A stretch of 27,620 nt of DNA from a virus: positions 1 through 27,620 of the IMG/VR virus record IMGVR_UViG_3300050821_002138; one strand, 5' to 3'. The position numbers were made by a program, and so were the translations under genes. Under the pieces are notes generated by a model. It was not told where the DNA came from and ran no database searches. It worked only from the letters and a program-made list of their open reading frames with translations. Shown here piece by piece: positions 20,721 to 27,620 of the stretch. Numbering within the stretch: the first letter of the stretch is position 1; each line of letters begins with the position of its first letter.

Positions 20721-22859
20721 CTATAATCCATCTATGATATGCGCGAGTGCGAGGCGCTGGGCTTCAAACGTCCCGGGATCGCTCGGCCACGTTTGAAACG
20801 CATTAACGTAGTAGGTCGGGTCGTTGGTATCAGAAACCGGCACTTCCCACAGCGCCTGCGGGATGATCGCGGAGACTGCAGAAGTGACCGCGCTAGAATT
20901 GATCACATTAGCCATCGTGAGATAATCCACATCCTGTACACCGCGCCGGATGTGCTTTAAGCGCAGGCTTGAGAACGGGCCACCGACTCCGTATGAGGAC
21001 GATGGGAATACAAAATCAGTTCCAGGGTAGAAAAGCACCCCCTCACCGTTGTTACCGTAGAGCGTGCCTTTGATGCCATCCCCCGTACCAGTGCCGTAAG
21101 TGCGCGCTTCGTTGAACAAATCCCGCTGCCCACCGCCGAGTTGGTAATCGTTGTAGTAAGTGACTTCCCACTCGAACCAGCGGTAGATCCCCTTCTTGTA
21201 GAAGGCCCACCATGAAGCGCGAAGGTCAGTCCCGTCCCCTTCCGTGTTTATGGCCCCCTGCCCAATGCGCGCACCGTTGTAGCGCCATATCTGCCGACCT
21301 GCTTGGGCGGCAAATGCGGTATAGGCAGCATTCCACGCCGTCGTGCCCCCAAGACTGCTGCTGCAAGCGTAAGCAAGCGCAGGTTCAAGATTGATTATTT
21401 GTGTATAGCCATTGGAGTTCGTGGCTCCAGTCGGGTTACCGCTATAAGGAGCGTACACGTTCCAGTAAGTCGCGTTCGGTGGCACATGATTAGTGTTAGC
21501 CAGAATGCAGATGTAAAGAACGGAGCTGGAAACGACGATATTGTTGAGGACATAGGCCGTGGCAGAGTTCCAGGCAGAAACATGCGGGACCAACGGGAGC
21601 GTGGCGAATGAGGGCAGATTCACTCCAACGCCCGGGTTGGTCGCCATCCAGTTCGCGTATGTCTGTACGGCATTATAGTTACTGGACTCGTCCAGGAGAT
21701 ATACAAAACGTTGTGTACTCGGTGCATTCGCCTCGAACCATGTCTCCCATGCGTTCGTATTAGTCCAGAATCCTGCTTGGGTAGCAGGCCACGCGGTCGC
21801 GTTCTGCCAATGCCCGTATGTCCCTATAGAGTAAAGATCCATCCCGGTTCCATATCCGGGTCCAGCATAACCATAGGTAGAAGTGAACAGCGATCCTGAA
21901 AGGGCCAACTGGGCGGCAGGTCCAGGATTAGTCCCATAGTTGAACGAGATATCAAATTCTTCATCATCCGGCATTGTGAGCTTATGGCGATGTGCCATCA
22001 TGCGCTGATATTTCAGCACCTGTCTTGCAAGGGTGTCGGCGGCGCTCGGAATAACCGGGGACGAACTCCCGGTATACCGTTGGGCTACGTCCCCGTAGCC
22101 TGTGATAAGGAATGATCTGCCATTGGCAAGATCAGGCAGCGTGAAGTTTCGGACTGTTAACTGTACAGGAATCGTATGCGTGGGCGTACCGCTTTCTGTC
22201 ACCGTCACTGTGCCGGTGTAAAGCCCGTTGGTCGCAGTCTTGGGGATGTAAACATCAACCCAGATGCTCTGATTGTGTCCAACCGCAATGGTGAACGTCG
22301 GCACCAGCTCCAACGGCACCGCGATCTCTGGGTAATACTTCGCTGCATTTGGGCGATTCGCCCAGACCGACCCACCACTTGGCATCCGTAACTTCGTCGG
22401 GACTTGCGGCTCAAAAGCACTTCCCGTCAATGTGCCATAAGCTTGCGGCGACAGGCCATTGATCTGCAAATAGCGGACGTAGAAAAGCTCGCATTCCGTC
22501 GTCGTCCAGTTCCAAAGATTTGCTGAAGTCCTCGTCTGATCACAGCGAAGCGTCGAGCCTCCTGGCCCCACAAGATTACTCATCGTCACGGCTACTGACT
22601 GAGCTGCCTTGTTCGCAGCTTCGAGGATGATGTTAAATGAAACGACCTCGTTCATCGCGCCAAACTGCAAAATGTTCGTGCCGTCCCAACAAGTGTTGAT
22701 TACAGACGATGAACTTGTAGTAGCGCGAGTCTCATCCTGTGTAACTTTGTCCCCACCATCATTTGCCCATAATGCCGAGATAGCTACACTTGTCCCGCTA
22801 TCAAAAATCTGCCCACCAGGACCAATGACAACCTTGCCTCCCTGCGTGTACCAGGCCAT
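20721..22859 (-). CDS. GH123/DUF4091-like protein with inserted carbohydrate-binding segment
   Basis: The 712-residue protein has a beta-sandwich part at about 170-242 ending in IWVDVYIPKTATNGLYTGTV and IPVQLTVRNFTLPD, typical of the domain preceding the barrel in GH123/DUF4091 proteins. A barrel-like part follows, with RFVYLLDESSN at about 385-393; the adjacent Asp390-Glu391 fits the catalytic Asp-Glu pair of GH123 beta-N-acetylgalactosaminidases. At about 430-468 an AW...TAYVLNNIVV...LYICILANTN...YWNV segment resembles a CBM5/12 chitin-binding module inserted in the domain. Near the end SSLRLKHIRRGVQDVDYL matches the DUF4091 terminus. A glycan-cleaving role on the virion is inferred; the fold assignment is by eye. 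Its start shares one base with the upstream stop. Confidence 0.7.
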   Translation of the reverse strand: MAWYTQGGKVVIGPGGQIFDSGTSVAISALWANDGGDKVTQDETRATTSSSSVINTCWDGTNILQFGAMNEVVSFNIILEAANKAAQSVAVTMSNLVGPGGSTLRCDQTRTSANLWNWTTTECELFYVRYLQINGLSPQAYGTLTGSAFEPQVPTKLRMPSGGSVWANRPNAAKYYPEIAVPLELVPTFTIAVGHNQSIWVDVYIPKTATNGLYTGTVTVTESGTPTHTIPVQLTVRNFTLPDLANGRSFLITGYGDVAQRYTGSSSPVIPSAADTLARQVLKYQRMMAHRHKLTMPDDEEFDISFNYGTNPGPAAQLALSGSLFTSTYGYAGPGYGTGMDLYSIGTYGHWQNATAWPATQAGFWTNTNAWETWFEANAPSTQRFVYLLDESSNYNAVQTYANWMATNPGVGVNLPSFATLPLVPHVSAWNSATAYVLNNIVVSSSVLYICILANTNHVPPNATYWNVYAPYSGNPTGATNSNGYTQIINLEPALAYACSSSLGGTTAWNAAYTAFAAQAGRQIWRYNGARIGQGAINTEGDGTDLRASWWAFYKKGIYRWFEWEVTYYNDYQLGGGQRDLFNEARTYGTGTGDGIKGTLYGNNGEGVLFYPGTDFVFPSSSYGVGGPFSSLRLKHIRRGVQDVDYLTMANVINSSAVTSAVSAIIPQALWEVPVSDTNDPTYYVNAFQTWPSDPGTFEAQRLALAHIIDGL

Positions 22860-23704
22860 TAAGAATTCCTGAATACGAGCGCAATATTTGCTTGGGATTG
22901 CGATGCTCCAGTCTGTGCGATCTGGGCTAATTGCGGTGCTGTTGGAACCCCTGTAGTCGCAGCCGTATAGACACCCATCCCGCCTTGAGCATTAGTGCTC
23001 GTAGCAGTATTGCCAAAGTCAGCATAGTTCATGGCGCTTTGTAGGTTGTTTCCACCCATCATGGACTGGGTAACACTTCCGGCGGTATTTGCTGTTACTA
23101 GATTGAACCCTACAAAATACTCTCCGGGCGTCATGCTGAAATTGATGGGGACCGAAAGAGGATAGATCGCACTGTTACTAAGATATGTTGCTCCCGCTGT
23201 GTTGGAAGCATACGTGTAAGTAGTCTGGGTCGAGCCTGACGAAAGACTGGAAAGCGTGCTGACGTTCTTCGTGTAGATGATGGCATAACGGGAATGCTGG
23301 AGAGTCACAGTACCAGCTCCCGCAGATGAGCTATTAGACATAGCCATCAGGGCATCGATCCTGGAACCTGAAAGAGGTGCCTGCACGACCATGTACTGAA
23401 TCGACATGGTTGCATTCCCGGGAGCTGAAAGAGGGGTAAGAAAGTAAGCGTCCGGGACAAAGAACCTGCTTATGGGATTCTGTAAGACAGAGATAGTAGA
23501 GCCTGCTGTGCTTACCGATATCGGCCCTACGCCAACTAAACTTGAGGTCGCAGGAACGGAAAAGATTATTGATCCGGCACCCGTTGAGACAGTAAGGGCA
23601 CCTGAACCTGTGAAAACCACTGTTCCACTTGAGAAGGTGGAATTACTGCCTACTATCGCGACTCCGCCACCACCTCCAGCCGCAGCTCCAAGGTTTTTGA
23701 TCAC
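22859..23704 (-). CDS. Adhesin-like virion protein, short paralogue
   Basis: The 281-residue protein starts at GTG 23704 (overlapping the previous stop as GTGA) with a Gly run, then matches the C-terminal half of the 524-residue protein at 18197-19771: SNSTFSSGTVVF, FSVPATSSLVG, STAGSTISV, and MTPGEYFVGFN, ending NIALVFRNS. It lacks the FSNSNGVSFGL repeats. The two are therefore paralogues with a common C-terminal domain that may trimerise or attach to the virion or receptor. Function is inferred from composition and context only. Confidence 0.7.
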   Translation of the reverse strand: MIKNLGAAAGGGGGVAIVGSNSTFSSGTVVFTGSGALTVSTGAGSIIFSVPATSSLVGVGPISVSTAGSTISVLQNPISRFFVPDAYFLTPLSAPGNATMSIQYMVVQAPLSGSRIDALMAMSNSSSAGAGTVTLQHSRYAIIYTKNVSTLSSLSSGSTQTTYTYASNTAGATYLSNSAIYPLSVPINFSMTPGEYFVGFNLVTANTAGSVTQSMMGGNNLQSAMNYADFGNTATSTNAQGGMGVYTAATTGVPTAPQLAQIAQTGASQSQANIALVFRNS

Positions 23705-24063
23705 GAGCCTGACCCTCGGGTGAAGATCACCGTGCCGGTAGAGCTGCCTAGAATCACACTCGCCGCTGCAACTTCAGAAGTCACAGTAATAACTACCACT
23801 CCACCCGGAGCGACTGGATAGCTCGCAGCCACCGTAGCGGCTGGAATCTCAGCCATATTGCGACCGAAGTTCACATAGGCCCAGACACTTGAGGTGTTGG
23901 CTATCTGGATCTGGTTGAAGTCGTTGGTCTGGGCGTTGCCTGGTAAAGCTGCAGAGGTAGCGCCAGTGGCTACCGCACTGATGGAAACGCTCGCTATTAA
24001 GCCGCCAGCTCCACCACCCGCATTAGGCGCATAGAGCGGTGTAAACGGTCGTACGTCGAACAT
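23701..24063 (-). CDS. Small structural protein, beta-rich (120 aa)
   Basis: The 120-residue protein starts MFDVRPFTPLYAPNAGGGAGG and has a beta-strand-rich Ala/Val/Thr body (e.g. QIANTSSVWAYVNFGRN, VAPGGVVVITV). Small proteins of this look are common just downstream of phage coat genes, where they may act as head decoration or fibre adaptors. No firm family. The start is 3 bases from the preceding stop and the end overlaps the next start. Confidence 0.6.
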   Translation of the reverse strand: MFDVRPFTPLYAPNAGGGAGGLIASVSISAVATGATSAALPGNAQTNDFNQIQIANTSSVWAYVNFGRNMAEIPAATVAASYPVAPGGVVVITVTSEVAAASVILGSSTGTVIFTRGSGS

Positions 24064-24066
24064 ATG

Positions 24067-24405
24067 TCACTGTATCGCTGAGGGAGCGGAACCGAGCGCC
24101 GCATTCTCATAGCGGGTGACTTTGACAGAGTATATTTCACCTGCTGTGGGGGTAATCGTAGCGGCTCCGACATTGGCAAAGTTGATAGCCAGCGTATTAG
24201 CTGCCGATACCCGCACTCCACCAAGAACCAGATTGGCTTGGGTAGTGGGTTTAACAACATCCACAAAATCCCCTGCCTGCAATCCGTTTACCGTAAACGT
24301 CTGCTCGGCAGAGGTTGCATTAGATACTGAAGCTGGAGTAAGCGCGACGCTTAAGAGCATTATCATTTTGATATTGCCCTGAGTATAAGTAGCTGGACCA
24401 GGCAT
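24067..24405 (-). CDS. Small conserved phage structural protein (112 aa)
   Basis: The 112-residue protein begins MPGPATYTQGNIKMI and has a beta-sandwich-like body with EQTFTVNGLQAGDFVDVVKPT and RVSAANTLAINFANVGAATITPTAGE. I recall this pattern from unnamed proteins in many phage structural operons. A strong ribosome binding site (TAAGGAG) overlaps the preceding stop and lies 7 bases before ATG 24405, suggesting good expression, as expected for a virion component. Confidence 0.7.
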   Translation of the reverse strand: MPGPATYTQGNIKMIMLLSVALTPASVSNATSAEQTFTVNGLQAGDFVDVVKPTTQANLVLGGVRVSAANTLAINFANVGAATITPTAGEIYSVKVTRYENAALGSAPSAIQ

Positions 24406-24414
24406 GTGATCTCC

Positions 24415-25146
24415 TTAAGCCGCCTTCTGCGGTTCATCAAGTTTGGTTAACTTACCGACTTCTAAACAGTGTTCCAGATGATTGCCCTTCCATGCATTAC
24501 TTCCCCTGTGGGAGAAGTTTACGTTCGGGTCAATCCATAGCTTTTCTCCCAATCGGCACCACTGCCGACAGAAGAAAATATCCTCTCCCATGAAGGAAAC
24601 ATCCTCATTAACCGGGTCTTTGAAATACCCGGTCTGAAAGTATGGGATGCCTCTTTCCATCGTCTTGTAATCCTTGTAATGCGGGTAGGCAGCATCAAGA
24701 ATCGCAAAGACTTCACGCTTCACCCGCATGAAGGCCGTGGGAGCCTCTAGTGCTGCGAGTAATCCATCCTCAGTCTCCCCCGTCATGGCGTTGTCATGAA
24801 AGGGAGGTTGTTTACCCGCGTCCGGTGCCCACTTCTTAGGCACCAAACCTGCAACGATGAATTGCTTGTAGGAAAGAAACCGTGCTACCACTCGCCAGTC
24901 CCACCCGACATCAGCATCTATGAAGAATAGGTCGGTACAGTCGGTGGCGAGAAAGTGCTTTACGAGATCGTTTCGTGCGAGGTCGATAAAGCACAATCCC
25001 GCCACAAACTTTGCCCGTGCATCTATCCCAAGATGGGTCAGATGTATGGTGGTCGCCATCAGGGATGAGGTGTAATCCACGCACATCTGATAGTCGTACG
25101 TGGGTGTTGCAACCATCACCCTTATGTCGGCCTTCTTCTCCATCAC
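24415..25146 (-). CDS. GT-A-fold glycosyltransferase
   Basis: The 243-residue protein has VMVATPTYDYQMCVDYTSSLM near the start, then ARNDLVKHFLATDCTDLFFIDADVGWD, where Asp77-Ala-Asp79 is a textbook metal-binding DxD. QFIVAGLVPKKW follows, and a late FMGEDIFFCRQWCRLGEKLWIDP resembles the catalytic 'ED' region of GT2-type enzymes. It should move a sugar from a nucleotide-sugar donor; the acceptor is unknown. Phages carry such enzymes to modify host surface glycans, DNA bases or virion proteins; in this setting, next to capsid and adhesin genes, virion or surface modification is the more likely inference. It overlaps the previous gene as ATGA. Confidence 0.8.
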   Translation of the reverse strand: MMEKKADIRVMVATPTYDYQMCVDYTSSLMATTIHLTHLGIDARAKFVAGLCFIDLARNDLVKHFLATDCTDLFFIDADVGWDWRVVARFLSYKQFIVAGLVPKKWAPDAGKQPPFHDNAMTGETEDGLLAALEAPTAFMRVKREVFAILDAAYPHYKDYKTMERGIPYFQTGYFKDPVNEDVSFMGEDIFFCRQWCRLGEKLWIDPNVNFSHRGSNAWKGNHLEHCLEVGKLTKLDEPQKAA

Positions 25147-25625
25147 GTAAGATCGTGGCCGAACAAGAAAACATCAAAGTACGCCGCCGTACTCGCAGCA
25201 GTCCCCACCCGAAGGTAGAGCGTCTGTGCAGTCACAGCAGTCGTGCCAATAACGGTTCCCGTGGTCACGGACGTTAGACTCGATCCCAACGTCACACCAG
25301 CCGCAGCCGTAACAAGTGCCGTTCCTAATCCGCCTACAGCCGGATAGATTCCGATTGAAGCTGCGGAGAGAAACGCTGCACTTGCAGCAACCGTTGTCGA
25401 TGAATTGACTGCAAACCATACACTTGATGGCACGAATCGGGAGGTATTGAATACCGGCATTGGATAATCTCCAACAGCGGCACAATTAAACCCCCGAAAC
25501 GTCGCAATCAAACGTAAGGCATTCGTCATCTCCGGTGCGGAGTTGGTCTGAGTGTTGACAGGAATGTAACCGGCTACGCTATTTGGATTAGCAGTAGTCG
25601 CCGGTCCTGGATTTACATTAGCCAT
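25143..25625 (-). CDS. Probable head decoration or head-associated protein
   Basis: The 160-residue protein directly follows the coat gene and has a perfect ribosome binding site (TAGGAGGG) in the 8-base gap, so high expression is likely. It starts MANVNPGPATTANPNSVAGY and is rich in Ala, Thr, Val and Ser, with beta-strand-like segments (SVWFAVNSSTTVAA, LYLRVGTAASTAAYFDVFLFG). Position and size suggest a capsid decoration protein. No named family is recognised. Confidence 0.65.
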   Translation of the reverse strand: MANVNPGPATTANPNSVAGYIPVNTQTNSAPEMTNALRLIATFRGFNCAAVGDYPMPVFNTSRFVPSSVWFAVNSSTTVAASAAFLSAASIGIYPAVGGLGTALVTAAAGVTLGSSLTSVTTGTVIGTTAVTAQTLYLRVGTAASTAAYFDVFLFGHDLT

Positions 25626-25633
25626 AAACCCTC

Positions 25634-26971
25634 CTATCCGTTCACCCGTAGACCCAGCGAACGATACAAGGATGCCGGTCCATAGAGCACATCTGCTCGA
25701 GTGGGTTCCGAATCGTTGTTGATCGTGTACTGGGTCACACAGCGGATACTCATCCCCACGTCCTCATCGTCATAGGCTCTCGCTGCCATCTCCACTCCCT
25801 GAGGAAGCGGCAGGTCAGCAAAAGCCAGTGCGAAAGCGTACTTGTGGAAGACAAGTCCCTGTGGGCTTACGGTTGCGGCATTCCCCGTTCCACCGTTCAC
25901 CGTGATGGTGTTCACCGTTCCAGTTGGAGCAGCTGTGACGTTCTGGAACTGCCCGCCGGAGATCAGAGCATCCCCGATAGTCAGGGTCAGAAGTCCACCG
26001 CTAGTTGAGGTGTAGACACCCGAGAGGTTGTTGAACGTCCCGTTATTAAGAGAAGCTGCGGCATAGTAGATACCAGTCGTAGCCGCTCCATTCGGAGGCG
26101 TCGAGAACCCACCAGGCGGCAGCACCACAAACTGCTTCGTGGCCCGACCATACTGCAAACGGTTCTGCGGGTTTACCGGGTAGATATTGGATATCTGGAT
26201 GACATCCCCTACCTTGATAACTCCGGTGCTGGCTGTCCAACCCGTAGTCTCCAAGGTTCCAGAAGCCGCCCACCCTGAGGTCAGAAGGGCCGTACCTGCT
26301 ACAGTCGCAGGAATAGTCGGAGTTCCGCCCTGTGCACCAGTAGTGAAGGACAGAACGTTCTGATCCTCCCACCAGTCAAGGCCGGCAAACTCCTTCGCCA
26401 CCATTCCCTTCTCGTTGTACTCCGAAATCCTTGCCTGCGGGTTAAAGAGGCCCTTGATGGCATCCGTAGCCGCTGACATGGAAATCGGGTCCAGTACACA
26501 GTTCTTCTCCCCTTCAGTCGGGCAGGCTTCCAAGGCCAGGATCGCCCTTGCGTCAGAGAAAATCTTGTAACTGGCCGGCTGTACTCCTGGAGTTCCGAGA
26601 GAATTAGCCGTAGACAACGTGAAGTACTGAGCAGAATCCGCATCAATGCGGTTAGCCACGGTGGCAATCTGGGGCTTCAGGATCCGCTTCTTGAACATAT
26701 CCATCGAGAGAGCGAGATCCTGGGTCGTGAACTGAACGTCCACATGGAACTGGTAGTTCAAGACTACCGGGACATAGGTCTCAAAAGTGTCCTCTACATT
26801 CAGTGGAGGACCGTAAGTACCAATATAACGGGGCGGACGGCGGATATTGACTGTGTTTCCGACTTTCGCTCCGGTCTGCGCAAATTCGTTTGAATATTGG
26901 CGTTCAACACGATTAGCGATTACGAGTTCGTTCTCAAGTACTACCAATGCCTCGTTCGTAATATACGACAT
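25634..26971 (-). CDS. Major capsid protein (P22 gp5-like, HK97 fold)
   Basis: The 445-residue protein begins MSYITNEALVVLENELVIANRV and has VGNTVNIRRPPRYIG followed by VDVQFTTQDLALSMDMFKKR, ILKPQIATVANRIDADSA, and a middle Gly/Thr-rich section (about 215-345) that should hold the P22-type insertion domain (KVGDVIQISNIYPVNPQ and TKQFVV). The end, GMSIRCVTQYTINNDSEPTRADVLYG, is typical of P22 coat-like proteins. Length is close to P22 coat (430). It forms the procapsid with scaffold. No clear Shine-Dalgarno lies just before ATG 26971, surprising for a gene of this output. Confidence 0.87.
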   Translation of the reverse strand: MSYITNEALVVLENELVIANRVERQYSNEFAQTGAKVGNTVNIRRPPRYIGTYGPPLNVEDTFETYVPVVLNYQFHVDVQFTTQDLALSMDMFKKRILKPQIATVANRIDADSAQYFTLSTANSLGTPGVQPASYKIFSDARAILALEACPTEGEKNCVLDPISMSAATDAIKGLFNPQARISEYNEKGMVAKEFAGLDWWEDQNVLSFTTGAQGGTPTIPATVAGTALLTSGWAASGTLETTGWTASTGVIKVGDVIQISNIYPVNPQNRLQYGRATKQFVVLPPGGFSTPPNGAATTGIYYAAASLNNGTFNNLSGVYTSTSGGLLTLTIGDALISGGQFQNVTAAPTGTVNTITVNGGTGNAATVSPQGLVFHKYAFALAFADLPLPQGVEMAARAYDDEDVGMSIRCVTQYTINNDSEPTRADVLYGPASLYRSLGLRVNG

Positions 26972-27010
26972 TGTTAGGAGTTGCTGGGTGATGTTCGCTG
27001 CTCCAAAGGG

Positions 27011-27523
27011 TTATCTAGCGTGTTGGATTCTCCCGGATAAAACCATGGAGATAAGCGGACGACTCACACCAATCCAATCAGCAATTTGTTGCTGTGTGCA
27101 ACCTGAAAAGCGCAGATCTCGAATTCTCTCTACGTCAGTAGGAACCAATTTCTGCCAAGGCAGAGGCCGATTCCAATAATGGCGATTTTTCTTCACCATA
27201 TCTAACGTGTTTTGCTTGTAAGTTCCTAAGAACAAATGCTCAACATTTACACAAGCTCTGTTATCACACGTATGACAGACCACTAATTTAGCTGGTATAT
27301 CACCATGAACCAGAGCCCATGCAATTCGATGCGCATAGGCCATATGTTTCTTCTTGGAATCGTTCAAGATCCCAAGCATTCCATAGCCTTTATTGTTCAA
27401 GAACCCTAGCCAGAGAATGCAACCATCCGCATTCTTAGGGGCACATTTAGCGTCAAAGCGTTGACGGATAGTGGAACTCAAACGCTCACCGCTGAGTTTC
27501 AATCCGGGACTAACGGTTGTCAT
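27011..27523 (-). CDS. HNH endonuclease with C-terminal helix-turn-helix
   Basis: ATG 27523 (MTTVSPGLKLSGERL) is chosen over the in-frame start at 27577, which lies within the preceding gene; AGGTG lies just upstream. The 170-residue protein has GCILWLGFLNNKGYG, MAYAHRIAWALVHG and the HNH core VCHTCDNRACVNVEHLFLG at about residues 82-100, with His84, Cys86, Cys91, Asn93 and His96. A C-terminal helix-turn-helix (about 129-166: TDVERIRDLRF...TQQQIADWIGVSRPLISMVL) probably reads DNA. It is a free-standing homing-type nuclease placed between the probable scaffold and the coat genes. Confidence 0.9.
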   Translation of the reverse strand: MTTVSPGLKLSGERLSSTIRQRFDAKCAPKNADGCILWLGFLNNKGYGMLGILNDSKKKHMAYAHRIAWALVHGDIPAKLVVCHTCDNRACVNVEHLFLGTYKQNTLDMVKKNRHYWNRPLPWQKLVPTDVERIRDLRFSGCTQQQIADWIGVSRPLISMVLSGRIQHAR

Positions 27524-27530
27524 AGAGCAC

Positions 27531-27620
27531 CTAGCGCTTCTTGTTGCGCTGCCTCTCATAAGCCCGCAGTTCTGCAAAACTCATCCGGGCCGGATCTGTA
27601 CTCACAGTCCCGGAAGCGTT
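27531..27620 (-). CDS. C-terminus of probable scaffold protein (5' part beyond window)
   Basis: The minus-strand frame is open from the window end to TAG at 27533-27531. Its 29 visible residues end in a basic amphipathic helix, MSFAELRAYERQRNKKR. Scaffolding proteins of P22-type phages end in a basic helical domain that binds the inner face of coat protein, and the gene order scaffold-coat is conserved. With the coat gene next, apart from the HNH gene, scaffold is the best guess. The visible part is too short for proof. Confidence 0.55.
   Translation of the reverse strand, partial: NASGTVSTDPARMSFAELRAYERQRNKKR

Noticed and set aside
5059-23704. Possible diversity-generating retroelement acting on fibre or adhesin genes
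   Set aside because: Duplicated adhesin domains prompted the idea, but there is no reverse transcriptase gene, no template/variable repeat pair and no adenine-biased variation visible in the window.
27011-27577. HNH gene starting at 27577
   Set aside because: The extra 18 codons overlap the end of the probable scaffold gene; ATG 27523 follows that stop directly.
1-27620. tRNA genes, integrase or attachment sites indicating a prophage
   Set aside because: I found no tRNA-like cloverleaf, recombinase motif or terminal direct repeat, so a lysogenic lifestyle cannot be supported from this window.

Overview
The window is part of the genome of a tailed, podovirus-like bacteriophage with a P22-type head and tail neck. 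Evidence: on the minus strand there is a P22 gp5-like coat protein, a gp4-like head-tail adaptor, a gp10-like tail hub, three internal ejection proteins, two tail fibre/spike proteins and a lysis region, all in one direction and nearly all joined by 1-4 base start/stop overlaps. No integrase, repressor, terminase, portal, polymerase or tRNA gene is visible, and no host chromosomal gene is evident.

Layout. (1) Bases 1-2248, plus strand: nine tightly overlapping small genes of early/middle type, including a DUF1364-type nuclease. The first is cut by the window edge and ends in a textbook PEP-CTERM sorting signal. (2) Bases 2249-2284: the convergent junction. (3) Bases 2285-5058, minus strand: lysis and accessory genes (T4-type lysozyme, holin candidate, tail-anchored coiled-coil protein, alpha/beta hydrolase, and several very small proteins, two of 29 and 31 residues). 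(4) Bases 5059-8795: two receptor-binding proteins sharing an N-terminal virion-attachment domain. (5) Bases 8883-12605: three ejection proteins. (6) Bases 12593-16568: cupin-like protein, small structural protein, tail hub, HNH nuclease, adaptor. (7) Bases 16570-25625: a long module rich in surface-type genes between the adaptor and the coat region. It holds a PASTA-like protein, a methyltransferase, two glycosyltransferases, two paralogous Ser/Thr-rich adhesin-like proteins, a GH123/DUF4091-like protein with an apparent carbohydrate-binding insert, and several small structural proteins. (8) Bases 25634-27620: coat protein, a second HNH nuclease and the C-terminus of a probable scaffold. Transcription of the late operon runs from high to low coordinates.

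How they work together (inference): the late operon builds the capsid, neck, ejection machinery and receptor-binding proteins, then lyses the host. The 9-kb module looks devoted to making, binding, cutting and decorating carbohydrate. A phage-encoded PEP-CTERM protein would imply a Gram-negative, exopolysaccharide-producing host with an exosortase. Shine-Dalgarno sequences are clear at many starts, so translation is of ordinary bacterial type. The points most worth a second look are the PEP-CTERM gene in a phage operon, the glycan module with its GH123-like enzyme, and a hairpin that buries the ribosome binding site of one HNH endonuclease gene, recalling the regulation of T4 homing endonucleases.
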